A DNA stretch of 64,000 bases from Phoebastria nigripes. Its lineage: Eukaryota > Chordata > Aves > Procellariiformes > Diomedeidae. The stretch's first letter is position 1. Every line of letters begins with the position of its first letter. The position numbers and the translations under genes were made by a program. Positions 13,205-25,876 of this stretch are shown piece after piece. The stretch covers positions 248,001 to 312,000 of the forward strand of contig JAYKAV010002464.1 of the NCBI GenBank assembly GCA_035582835.1, in the 5' to 3' direction. The notes beneath the pieces are model-generated. The model did no database searches. It was given only the letters and a program-made list of their open reading frames with translations, and had not been told where the DNA came from.

Positions 13205-13640
13205 CAGCTATATTTTCAAAATCCTCTTCAAGTAACACTCTGTGTGGAGCATGTGGCAGTAGTCCAGTACAGATGACACAGACATAGCACAGTGAGAAAA
13301 TCCAGATCTGAGAGAGAAAAGGCTACAAGTGCCCATGAAAAAACGCTGTTAGTGTCATCTGACATTCCAGAACTGGACAAACCTAAATCTGTGAACAACT
13401 TGGAAAAAAAATCTCTCAACACTGTGTTGACCTTGTCTGGGTTAAACCTCAAGTAGTTTGTTCTCATGCAAAGCTTCTAGCCAGGCAGTGGGTAAGCAAA
13501 TGTACTGCACCATCTGGGTCAGTGCTCAGAATACAGACTTGTGTGTCATCCATTGCATACAGATGGTGTTGCAGCCCACTGTCCCAGCTAGTGTCTTCAC
13601 ATATAGAGTCAGGTGATAAAACAGAAATTACAGAGCACTA
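13205..13640 (-). mobile_element. Ancient L2/CR1-like LINE reverse transcriptase fragment
   Basis: On the minus strand the sequence shows, in the order expected of an L2/CR1-clade reverse transcriptase, three marks. The first is LYAMDDTQV (13563-13537), a decayed form of the YADDTQ catalytic block. The second is NYLRFNPDK (about 13458-13430), resembling the NKLKLNPDKTE block. The third is LDYCHML (13267-13247), resembling the SRLDYCNAL block. At least two frame changes separate these blocks and the catalytic motif is disrupted, so it is a dead fossil. The outer limits are approximate. The clade call is from recalled motifs. Confidence 0.65.
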
Positions 13641-16619
13641 CAAAAGTAAGTAGTCACATCTAATCTTAGAAATTAAATGGCCAACCTTCAGATTTTCTAA
13701 GCTTATTAATGTCCTCCAGGGTTATTTTCAACAGAAACACTTTGCCTGAAGTGTTTATTTGCTTCCATGAAATGCATTTGGTTTTATTTTTGAGAACTCT
13801 CTGGCCTTCATGATACAGAAGAGTTAAATGAATGTCTAAGTGGCTTTCTGTAGATACTTTACTATTGAAATACCTTTTTCTTCTGGAGCAAGTAGCACTA
13901 GTGTTTTTAATCTCTTGTACAGAAGATTCAGGGTTGTTGAAATTATAGCTGACTCAATTTTACAAGTACAAACAACAGTGTGCAAGAGAGAAAGCTAGCA
14001 GCTCAAAGACAAGTAGGGACTATGCCAGCCTGCTCCTCCCAGACATTTTATAAATCATGCATACTCCTAGCAGAATTATTTATGAAATGTTTATGACAGC
14101 AATGTATGAAAAGAAATAAACCTGGGTAAAGCTGTCTCCTGTTAAATTTTACTGCAGAACTGCTGGTCTGAATCTGTGTGTCATGATCTGTTGTCTAATT
14201 TGTTAGCTGTCACTCGGCTGCGACTGAAATCTCTTTGAATTNATTTTTTACTGTCTTCAGAATGAGCAAAAAAGGCATGTTCACTTAGCCCTGATTTCTT
14301 CTCATCTGACATATTAGAATAATGTCAGGATGCACAGGACTTCCCTTTTTCAGTTCTAAGAAAAAAAATGCTTACTTCATTATTGTACCTATTTGTTTCC
14401 CAAACAGAAAAGAATGGCCCTGATTTTCTAGGAACCAGAGGTTTTTGCACGTTTTTGGCCCTGCTAGTGATGGCAATCATTGTATGAATGATTATTGCAG
14501 TTAGACTTACAGGAGTTTTAGTTGTGTTCCTATAAATGAATACCAAGTCTTTTTTGTTCAGCCAGTTACACATTTCTCTATAACCTGCATGTACAGGTAC
14601 ACTGTACTTTTCTCCTCTTCTTTATCTGTGTGTGTGTATGTAAATATATAGAGAGAGGTGGGGTTTTTTGTTTTCTTTTCTTTTTTTTAAAGAGGGCTCC
14701 AGGATGGTTTCTATAGTAACTAAATTAGAAATTAACTCACCAGGAGAAAAAAAAAAATCCCAAAACATTGCTTTATATAGGAGGGCACTTTTTTTTTATG
14801 TTCAGATTTCATGCCACTATTAAAACAAATAAACTTTGTGCACAGATGATGGGTATTCATCAGTCTGTGGGTGGGTGGCGATTGTGGAAGAAGCGTTTTG
14901 ATGGTTGAGCTCAGTGTACCAGTTACTTCTCCATATGGGTTAATATACAGTATTTGTAGTTTCCTAGCACATCATCTGTGGTAATAATAATCTGTTGTAA
15001 TAAAGATCTTGATGTCCATCTTTGGTAACTGTTCCCCACATATGAAAGCTGTGCATGCACACAATATACTATAATGAAGACATTCATGTGTGTGAAGTCT
15101 TGCTGCAAACTGTTAAGGAGAATTGTTCTATTTTTAATTCCAAAAGAAACGCAGTATGTTTATTCTCTGCTGTATCCCTGAAGCTCTTCATTCTGTGGTC
15201 TGAGTAAGCAGGGTCAAATTAAGGTAGCAGCATCCACTGGGAGCCAGAAGCTGAGCGATAGCAGTGATTTCACTTTAATTTGCCATTGTTCATACCAGGT
15301 GTGACTGGGTACTGGCAGGGGACCTCTGCTGTGCAGAATTACAAGTTCTGGGCACTGAGCAGTTGAAGAATAAAGTCTAAGTTTGGTGCTGCAAGTTTCT
15401 AGAGGTAGTTCTTATTATAGCATGGTGATAACCAGTGGGTGCTTTCTCTGTTACTCTCTGTGTAGCAGTTTTTTTCCCTAGTTGTGTTTCAGGTTGAGAG
15501 TTATGTGTCTCTGTCTTACCAGAGGAAAGTTGATTCTGAAGAGGAGAGCAAGGTGCAAGGGCTGACTCTGTTTTGGGATTCTGTACAACCAGAGCCATAC
15601 AGGTGAATTTGAGATGTAGGAAAGAAGGCTGTTATGAAGCCCTTAATACAGGGGACTATCAAGGGGAAAAAAAGGCAATGTGTCTCAGCTTTCCCGGAAG
15701 CTGGGCAGTTATATCAAGGAAGTTTCATTATATGCTTCAATTGTTTTTATACCTTCCCTTAGACATACATTACTGGTCACTGTCAGAAACATGGCACTGA
15801 GTGAGTATATGGGATTTTCTTTTGATCTGATACAGCCTTCTTTTGTTTCTCTCCCAGTTCCTGAAGTGTAACCTCAGCATTAATGATTCCCATGACTTGA
15901 ATTAAAACGAAACATTCGTTGCAGAATTTAATGTCTCTGTTAGAGATAACTGGCTATATGTCATCTAAAGGAAGAGCGAGATCCATTAGGGTGGTCTGAA
16001 CCTATTCTAGACATTTGTTCTGCCTAGTCTGAGGTTGCTACTAATGTTGACCTGAAGAACTCCCAAATACCGCACAGAGCCAAGGGCAGCTCTTCAAGGC
16101 TGATTGTGGCAACTTGACTGAAGCCTCAGGTTCACTGTTTCCTACCATGTACCAGAAAAGCCTGAAACTGGAGGCAACAGCAGACTAAAATCACTTTCCT
16201 AGAACTTTTACTGCTCTGCTTTCCTTCCTGTCCTTGGCTGGTGATAGATCTGGGTTATTCTCCTCCTGCTCATAGTTGGTGTGTGTCTTTTGAGTTGGCA
16301 AATGTGCTTCCAGCTCCTAGACATCTGCTATGTGGAACATGAGTCTTCTGAGAAAAATAGTGCCATTTGAATCAGCTTTGGGGGAAAAGGGAAAGAACTT
16401 GAAGAAAGTTACTGTGCATCCATGTGAGTTGAGATTGTGTCTCAGTGTGGTCAGAGTTTGAGTTTAATCATGTATGGGGCCTCTAAGAGAATTAATGGTT
16501 ATGTTTTAGCTTGATCATGATTGATTGCTACTTTTTGAAAAAATGTTGGTCTTTTTAGTGCTTCTAACACTTTATGTGAAAATGAGTAAATGAGTATGAG
16601 AGGATGCCAACTCAAGGTT

Positions 16620-16624
<5 letters not shown>

Positions 16625-16657
<33 letters not shown>

Positions 16658-16662
16658 NAATC
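16625..16662. repeat. Poly(A) tract
   Basis: Run of roughly 37 A with one unresolved base near its end. No open frame or gene-like sequence precedes it, so a processed retrocopy is not supported. Length calls in such a run are unreliable. Confidence 0.95.
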
Positions 16663-19600
16663 ACAAGTGACATCCCAGAAATCACAAGGGTTTAGTTATT
16701 CAATTTTGCCCTTCTTACTTCTGAGTGTTTTGGATGCCATTTTTATGCAACCACAAGGGAACAGAAAGGAAATGATTCCATAAAGGAATCATTTAAAAAA
16801 AACACCTTTTTGATTTCAGTAGCTAGATAACGCTTTAACCAAGTTATTAGACTTAGTACCACTTAATAGCTGGTATACAAAAAAAGTGTCTAGAAAAGGT
16901 GACCTCCACCATTAACACTGACCTTCTGTGTAGTTGCATAAAACAAAATACTAATGATACCATAATGACAACACATGTTAATAGTCTAATATTTTTATGC
17001 TTCTTTTTTATGCTTATGGTAGGCAGATAGGGGCATCTAGTTAGAGGATGGTTAAATCCCTACCTCCTTTAAAAGGTAGAATTGTCTTTAATCTTTTCAG
17101 GAGATGGCCATACTGTAGCCATGAAGTATCTGTGTTTTCACTGTGCAGGAAATAGGCTCTGAAAGAGCGAGCTTGCTGCTTTGTAAAAGTGCTGTTCAGA
17201 AAATGCAGATTCTTACTGCCAGCTTTCTACTGACTATGAAGTTTTCAGATGTTAAGTAAAAGACATCTCCCTGCTACATATTTTCTTTGTGTGCTAGGAA
17301 GAGCAAGCTACTTTATGAAATGGTTTGACAATTTAGAAACTAGGACTGTCAGCAGTGAACTGGTGTGCTGTTAGGAGGCACTATGCTGCAGGGAATCTTT
17401 GCTGCAGAGGCACTCGCGTGAGCCGAGGCTGTTCGGGTCATCCAGTACCTCTCTTTAAGAAGAGATAACGGAGACCTTGCTGTTCTGCACTGGGGATAAG
17501 TTTGAGCTAACATGCTGCCTGCCTGGCTTGCTTCCTCAGTAATTTTAACAAGTATTTAATAGCTCTTCCTATGTTCCTGAATAATGTCATTATAAAGCTA
17601 TTGTTCTTCATCTCTGTGAGGAAACCATTTCTGGTGTGGTGAAGAGATACTTGTGTGGAAGGCTGCTGAGGAATAAATAAAAAACCCTGCAGGAGTCCCT
17701 TCTGAGCCAAATAATTGTATAATCCTATGCCTTAATTTGTAAATACAGTCAGCTGTATAAATGACAGTTACTTTATGGTTACAGTGTAAGCTAAAGTTTG
17801 GAAGATTGAAGAGTGAAACCAAATCAGTGTCTTCCCATCCTCTGCTCTTTGTTTTTCTTCCTTTGTAGTCTTTGTTAATTTTCTCAATTTCCCTTCACTG
17901 TATCTTCTGTGGAGCAACACCGTGTCACAGGCGCAGTGCTCCCAGCACCCATCATTGAATGTCCACTGAGCCGCAGGGTAGAGGAACTCGTACTGAAAAA
18001 ATCATTGTCTTGGTTGCCTGCAGATTCAGGAAGGCATATTTACGTTGATTAAATATAATTAATATATACAAGGTTATTTTTGCATCAAGTCTAGAAACTT
18101 TTTTTTTAATGAACGCTTAATTTTTTAATAAGTTGGTTAATTAAAATGCATAATGAGGTGATAGCCTGGCCTTTCTCTCAAACCATGACTGAAAGTCAAT
18201 TTTATAACAGTGAATGTATGGAAGAGAATTAGTGTTTTCTCTGACTCCATGAAATTTACTGATACTAATGTCAATGTTTGAAACAGGCAGACATTTTCTA
18301 TGTGGAAAAAGGTAGCTTTTCAAGAATCCGCATATTTTAGTCAAGTAAGCATATTAAGTTCCATTGTTTTTCTTGTCTAGCATGGCAAATGGCTTCCACT
18401 GGGGGAACGGGAAGCAGGAAATTGTGATACTAATTGCCCCTACAATAAGAGTTAAAATGTCATGATTTCTTTTCTGACTTTACCCTTGATAGTTGTTCTT
18501 TTGCCAGTAGCAAGCCGTTTTCCTTCTTTCCCCCCCTTTTTTTTTCCCACTTGTAAAGTTAATCTAATTCTACTCATACATCTCCTGCCCAGATTTTCTA
18601 ATGTTTTAATTGGAAGAATGCTTTTAGTAGGTACAAAGGAGTTTGTTCTCTCATTCTCTCTCACTTGTTCTCGTGGGTGCTCACTCTCTTATGCAATCTT
18701 AATACCAACTCTGAAAACACAGGTAAGCAAGGAGTTAACTGTGCAAGTGAAACTTTCATAGTGATTGGATTAAGACCAGAAACCCAGTAAGCAATGAAGT
18801 CTTAAAGTTGCCTATAAAAAGCTAGATAACTTTTTCAACCTCTGCCCAACATGTTATTTACAGTTCTTCGCTCCATCCTCTTGGAAAAACAGAACTCATC
18901 AGTGAAAAATGTCCGTCGTTCACAGGGTTTTCTGTCTCAATATATACACGCTGTTCTTTCTGGCTAACTTTGCAGGCTTCCAAGACCCAGCTAGTAAAGA
19001 TGCCAATAAATCTAAATCCCTGGAGATACAAGCATGGGGTTTTGAACTGTCGTTTGTGCCAGTGGATATTAAGCAGCTATTTTTTCCATTCTGTTTCCCT
19101 AGGAAAAGTTTCTTCTTTTGTTGAGTAGATGAATTTCTAGACAAAGGTAAGCTAGGGAACAAATAACCCTGAAATAAATGAAGATACAGCTTTGTAGAAG
19201 AGAGATTGTCATGGAGGTTGCAGTGTGTTACAGGACATAAAGCAGTTAGTTTTAAAGCTGGATCTTAAGAGTTTAACAGCAACCGTTTCACCCACTCTAA
19301 ACGGTATTTGAAAGGTGCAGGCTTGCTGGAATACTGTGTGATGAGGGTCCTTTTACAAATGTGTAATGAATAAATCCATAATTTGATTTTTCCATCTGCC
19401 AGCTGTGTATCAGATATGGATGGGAGAGCTACCTTTAGACACTTAATGGGGTTAGTTTTAAACTTAGGTTAGGTTCTTTCCTTTTAAAAAAATCTAAATA
19501 GGATTTTTTTAAAACTAAATAGCTTTTAAATACAGTAGGAGAGCAGAGTTTTAAAGGTGATGATCCATGAAAGGTCTTTAAAATACATGTTTTTATATTA

Positions 19601-22600
19601 TATGTCTGCTATCCAGTTATCAGACTAGTTTTCGCAGCTTCTTACTGTGAGTTATTTATCCTTGTTTTATCATAGAAGTAAATGGCAAGAACGGTTATGT
19701 TAGACTGCTGCATAAACAAAACAAAGCAAACAAACCCAGAAAAGAGTAAATTTGGAATNTTAGAAGAAAATCTAAGACATAAAATTGAATCTTTTTAATT
19801 AGCTGGCATTAGCATTTTCCTTTCCCCTACAAATTCCTATAGCCTCTGACTGAAAACTTTGACATAACTCCTTTTAATATCAAAGTGTAGAGTTCACACG
19901 AGTGTTGAACGGGCAAGTAGTGTGTATGTGTCTGAAGTCATAGCTTGTTGTCTTTAAATACCCTCTCCTTTTGTTCTAAAACTGATAGCATTACTCAGAG
20001 GAACATAAATTTAATGGATGTATAGCCAGAATCAAGACATACTCAGAGCAATTTTCTTCAATGCTTCTTTCTTAGGTGAAACTATGTGTGATATAACCAA
20101 GATGAAGTATGTTTTTTCTTGATGAGCTATTTCTACCAGTTGTTTGTTAAGAGGATTCTGTGACATGAATCAAGGCAGTTTCCTCTTCTATATATTTAAT
20201 TTTGTAGATATTTCCAGGACTGCTTTTGAGGTAGATATCAGCCTGTATGTGATCTTGCTCAGTACAGCACTTGTCTGTTCCATATTCCAGGTATGACAGA
20301 TTTTTTCATTCCTGTATCTTGTCTGTGTAAAAATACCAATCTCCCTCTGAAGGTTAAAGGAGCCAAATGGCAGTAAGTGAATACAAAACCAGCTACCATC
20401 AGACGAACAGCTCATACTACCTTTCTGAAACCCTGTGACAATTTCATCCTGCCCCTGTGATGGTTTTAATTTACCTGGCATTATGGTGATTTATTATAGC
20501 TTTCATCTTTATAGAAAGAAGAAAATTAATAGTGAAATTAACTTTATTTTATTAAAGCAGCATATTTCATGAGAAATATTCCTGGAATTACAGTTCTCAG
20601 CAGAAGGATCTGAGTATTTTTCGTGGATATACATTACCTTAGTGTAAAAATGAAAGCAGAAGAATGTGGGATGAGAGCAGCATGGTACAAGTCTGTGTGT
20701 ACATCTGTGCAAGTGGATAGCATTTATAGATAAATATTTTTAATTTAATGGCTACAGCAGGATATAATTGGCCAAATTAAAAAGATTAAGATGGAGAAGA
20801 TAAGATGGCAGACGATGATAGGTAAGAACATATTTTGTTCTTATGCAGTAGCTAGTGTATGATGAACAAGGTTTGCTAGCTGACTGCAGTATCACCATGC
20901 GGAGCTTAGATGAAGATATTGAAGCAGGAGTTCTCTGAGTAATAGTACTCCATCTTTGGCAAAATTCCTAAAGTTAGAGCAGTAAAAATGTTGAATATTG
21001 TATAGTGTATTATTGTTCCAGACTGTTTGGCTCCTGTGGAGGAGGTAGGATTTCCTAGTATGAACACTTCTGGAGTCTGTGTGATAGCTACTATGTGAAA
21101 TAGCAAGGATTGACCACTTAAACAAGGTGACTTTCTCAGTCTCCTGAAAGGAATTAAAACAAAATGTGATTGAGTGGGTGAGCGAAAGTAATGAAGTCCA
21201 TAGTGGTCAGTATTTTAGCTTGCTCCTCTGAACACTCAAATGTATTACTGTGATCCAACAAGGGAAGTTCCTATGAGAGCTTGAGTGAAAAATGGCTTAT
21301 TTCCAGGAGCTTTATGACCTTTGTTCATTTCAGTTGCCTACACTTCATCTCCAGTGGTTTGCTTACTCACCTCCTGTCAATAAACAGTTTCACAAATTTG
21401 GCTTTTATGAAGTTGTTTAATTTTTCTATAGGTTAGAGGAAGCAAAATCAGAAAAACCATGGACCTTTCACTTGAAGCACTTCCTAACAGTTACTCAGAA
21501 TGAATTATGAATTTTGCTGACTATTTGGTTTGCTGACACAGAATAAAAATCAGAATTGAAAACTCCTACCAGGTCATTTTCTATTTAAATCTTTATCTCT
21601 TCAGAGGTGCTCCCTGTGTGTATATTCAAAGTGTATCAGCACTTATACTATGATCTCCTGCTTAGTAGACTGGAACTAGTGTGAGTCATTAATATAATGG
21701 TGTTTTCTTAAGTATTCAGATGTTTGAGAGAATTTAATGAGCTTGGTGTAACAGCTAAAATGATTTCTGTTTACACATACCTAGTTTGTTCCTCCTGACC
21801 GACTGCACTAAGGGTTTAAGAGTATGTGTTGGGGTTTTTTGTTTTTTCTTAATTAGTGGTATAACCATCAATTACAGTATTTGAGGGTCACTGGGCTCCA
21901 CTCATTCCAGTTATACTGACTCTGAAGTGACTAAAGTATTTCCAGTGGGAAAAATTTGGACAAACCTGAAGATAGGTTAGGCTTTTATGTCTATGTAGCT
22001 CATCCATGGAGAAGCATGTAGCCATCCCAAATTCTGTGACACTTTGGTCACGATAGAAGACAGCGTTAATCTGCTTAACATANAGTACATATTTTATGTT
22101 TATAATCCATGTGTGTATCACAGCTAGTGGCAGATTCAGTGTTAAAAAACTTTAATAGAATCATAAAGCAGGTTTTAAAAAGAAGTAGGGATTATAGGCC
22201 AGTATAGTTGTATAATGAAGGTGGGACTTTTGATGTGAATGCAGTGCAATGATTTCAAAAGCATCTTCTTTGTAGTGTAAGAGAAAATACTCATAATAGG
22301 AATGTAAGTGTTGAAATAAAATGCACATTCCAATTACTTTGTAAGCTGAAATACTGACAATGGGATAAACTTAATCTTTAAAAATTATATTTGGTGACAN
22401 ATAAAGGTGATGTTTTCATGCCTGTAATGAAGTAGTTGTTCCAGCAGGCTCAAAAGAAAAACATCTGGCTTTGTTTGTTTGCCCTTAGTCTGACAGCTCT
22501 GTATTAAAGGTCTTACTGAAAATTACTTCCCAACAGTTTCTAGGTCAGGATATTTTCATTGTAATTTTCTTTCCAATAAACAAGAAAGCAAAAGTATTTT

Positions 22601-22750
22601 TCTGAATTAATTATACGAAAGTGAATGTTGCTTTTGGGACCAAAAAAAAAAAAGACTTTACATTTTTTAGCATTTCAAGTAAAACATGCAATTATTTATG
22701 CAGACTAATATTTTGAAAGTTAAGCTAATTCAAAACAAAGACTGAGATTT

Positions 22751-23527
22751 TCATAGAATCATAGAATCATTAAGGTTGGAAAAGACCTCTAAGATCATCA
22801 GGTCCAACCGTCAACCCAACACCACCATGCCCACTAAACCATGTCCCTAAGCGCCTCATCTACATGTCTTTTAAATACTTCCAGGGATGGTGACTCCACC
22901 ACTTCCCTGGGCAGCCTGTTCCAATGCTTAACCACTCTTTCAGTAAAGACATTTTTCCTAATGTCCAATCTAAACCTCCCCTGGCACAACTTGAGGCCAT
23001 TTCCTCTCGTCCTATCGCTAGTTGCTTGGCAGAAGAGACCAACACCCACCTCGCTGCAACCTCCTTTCAGGTAGTTGTAGAGGGCAATAAGGTCTCCCCT
23101 GAGCCTCCTCTTCTCCAGGCTAAACAGTCCCAGTTCCCTCAGCCGCTCCTCGTAAGACTTGCTCTCCAGACCCTTCACCAGCTTCGTTGCCCTCCTCTGG
23201 ACACGCTCCAGCACCTCAATGTCCTTCTTGTAGTGAGGGGCCCAAAACTGAACACAGTATTCAAGGTGCGGCCTCACCAGTGCCGAGTACAGGGGGACAA
23301 TCACTTCCCTACTCCTGCTGGCCACACTATTTCTGATACAGGCCAGGATGCTGTTGGCCTTCTTGGTCACCTGGGCACACAGCCGGCTGTCAACCAGCAC
23401 CCCCAGGTCCTTTTCCGACAGGCAGCTTTCCAGCCACTCTTCCCCCAGCCTGTAGCGTTGCATGGGGTTGTTGTGGCCAAAGTGCAGGACCCAGCACTTG
23501 GCCCTGTTGAACCTGTACTTCACTGAT
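22751..23527 (-). mobile_element. CR1 non-LTR retrotransposon, 5'-truncated, antisense to CABIN1
   Basis: On the minus strand the element runs from about 23527 to a 3' end made of two ATTCTATG-type octamers after AAGGTTGGAAAAG (given here as the + strand). This is the hallmark of bird CR1. An uninterrupted frame of about 229 codons (23523-22834) encodes the end of the CR1 ORF2 protein. It includes [10 protein letters not shown], the [11 protein letters not shown] block, [16 protein letters not shown] and the tail [19 protein letters not shown]. The remaining 80 or so bases are 3' UTR. The endonuclease and the catalytic half of the reverse transcriptase are missing, so the copy cannot move by itself. 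No clear target-site duplication is visible. The lack of stops or frameshifts suggests a fairly young insertion. Confidence 0.97.
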
Positions 23528-23834
23528 GAGGGACTGCACAGTGAGTGTGTTCGAACTACAGGAGGTCTAATGGCTCTTGATCAGGAAACGTGCTTGGGTT
23601 CTCAGCATTGCTAGGTTGCGTTACAGAATTTCAAGTGAAGAAATTTCCAAAAAAACAGTCTGGACTGCTTTGGAGATCATCAGTATCTGAATGAGAAATT
23701 TCAGAAAGTCAGTTCCCATGCTGAAATTCAGAAATATCAACTACCATGTCATAAAAGTTATGATTTCAGCTTGTGCCACCTGGCACCCAGGCACATAGGA
23801 ATCAAAAAGATTTGAATTAGGGAAGAAAGGAGGA

Positions 23835-23852
23835 GACAGACAGACAGACAAG
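23835..23852. repeat. Short (ACAG)n microsatellite
   Basis: About four tandem ACAG units in intron C just beyond the CR1 copy. Low-complexity sequence only. Confidence 0.8.
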
Positions 23853-25849
23853 ACTTAACTGCCTTACACATTTCATGCCCAGAGAGTTCTCGGCCTAGGA
23901 TTTAGACAATCAGTCAATGTGACCCACTGACAAAGTGTGGGAGAAAAGGGGAGAATAATTTTAAGCAGAAGGGTGGGTTTCTTCTTTGTAAATTAGTAAT
24001 CAGTGAGTATTGCGCTCTTTCTGAAATCTTTGCTAGAAATCATAGACAGTGTATTCTGGGCCCAGCATTACTGTGACAATGTAGGCAGGTAAACCATTCA
24101 CATGTAGGCCTATTTTCTGGGTTACTTTGTCACTGTCTTTTCAATATGTCACTTTTCTTCCTTTAAAATCTGACAAGTCTCTGCTTGCTTTTTGTGAATA
24201 ATTGAGCCAGAATAAAATTTCCTGCCTCTGTATGTTCTCAAATCGATAGGGTAAACCAAAGCAAAGTGTCTTTCTTCCTGAAAACTTCCGTCTGAGAGCT
24301 GTCTCCAGCGGCAGACTGAAGCTGACAAAATGAAAGGCCCACCAGGAGATGAGTCTGAATCTGAAGTCTTTTAAGTATGTGGGCAGCAAGGTGAAGACAG
24401 CAAGATGATAGACCACAGATTTCTGTTCCAAATCTCCTTTCAGTTTCTCTTATTCCTGTTGCTACCTTTTGACATATTCCTCTCCTGTTTTTCCATTTGC
24501 ATTTATTCTTTCTCCTCCCATTTGCCCTTTTAAGAACAGCAGTTTAAATGTAGTGTGTGAACAAATAATTAGGTATTATTTTACATTTGTTTGTCTCTAG
24601 ACAAAGGCAGTATATGAAATTCCCAAAATAATAGCTTTATCCGTAGAAATTCCTGTTTTTAAGAGGAGTACGTTTGTCAGGTATAAAATGATATTGAATT
24701 GGTTAAAATATTCTTTTAAAATCAAAGTTGGGGTTTTGAAGCAAAATAGTAATTGTCAGAAAGGACTGAATTACCCTTACTTGTTGAATATTGAAAAGAG
24801 ACAGGTTTTGAAAAGATACAAGTCCTCTGAAGGTCCAGATTTGACACTTGCTGGTTTATGTTTCTCTTTGAAATTCAAAGGGAATAAAATTACCTCTTAA
24901 TAAATAAGAAATATAAACCTGTATATAAACAGGATATCATCTTTGGATAACAAAATTGGTGAATATTTGAAATGTGAAATATATTTTTCTCCTCTCCTTC
25001 CTCTTTATTCTCCTTAACCTCTATCTTTCTGTTACCTTCTGACCACTCTGTAGGTTTAACTTTAGTGCAGGTATGTTGTTGGTTTTGGTGACAGCAGCCG
25101 ATTCTGCTGCTCAGCATTAGTGGACTCCTTACAGTAGTTCCAGCACTGATGGAAAAGAGAAATGCGCCTGGAAAATACTTACATAAGACCACAAAATTTG
25201 CTACTCTGGATTAGACTGGGTTTTCTAGGCAATATTCCGATCTGGTAGCTATTGTTATCTGACTGTCTGTAAGAAGATTAAAAATATCTGAGTTAAAGGA
25301 AGCAAATACTGCTGCTGAAGGAAGAATACTTTCTTGTTCCTGTAGACTTCCATTGCACTGGAAACTTGAGATTACTTTTATCTCTACAAGAAAAAAAATG
25401 CCATCTGTAAGTGAAAACAACATCCTACTTCCTTAAAAACGAAGATGAAATCTACTTTTCCTACGTGGAAATAGAGTTCATGCTAGGATTTACAATGCAT
25501 ATGCTCTGAAGAAAATCACTTGAAAGTGAAACAGAATTTCAAATATATTGACCTTAACAAACTCATATGCTGTGTTTGCAAGGAAAGCTAGCACCCTTAT
25601 CTCAACAGTGCAGAGAGGTCTGGAATCTTTCTGAACGTTTGTTATTCACCCCAGAACATTTCATTGAGGAATCCCAGCGTGCAAAAGTTAAAAATGCTTA
25701 AAAGTGTAAAATCACTTCCAGCTGGCTCCTAGTATTGTGGCACTGGAGAGCATGTGCTAGAGCTCACATCCCATAGATGATTCTGAGTGAGACGTTCCTC
25801 AAACTTTTTTTGGTTGTTATTGATTTAAAGATATAGAAGATTTAAGGAA

Positions 25850-25876
25850 AAACAAAACAAAACAAAACAAACCCAC
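25850..25876. repeat. (AAAAC)n microsatellite
   Basis: Several consecutive AAAAC units with an A/C-rich continuation. A simple intronic repeat that is likely to vary in length between individuals. Confidence 0.85.

Noticed and set aside
16625..16662. Poly(A) tract as the tail of a processed retrogene
   Set aside because: No gene-like sequence or flanking duplication is seen upstream. Processed retrogenes are rare in birds because CR1 does not use poly(A) tails.
18560..18721. Possible exon between a long pyrimidine tract and ACACAG|gtaagc
   Set aside because: The donor is good, but no acceptor gives a clearly defined start and the peptide is low-complexity hydrophobic. The phase gives no support for a CABIN1 exon.
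22841..23526. + strand open frames of 77 and 200 codons in the CR1 copy
   Set aside because: These are antisense reads of the CR1 ORF2 frame and have no identity of their own.
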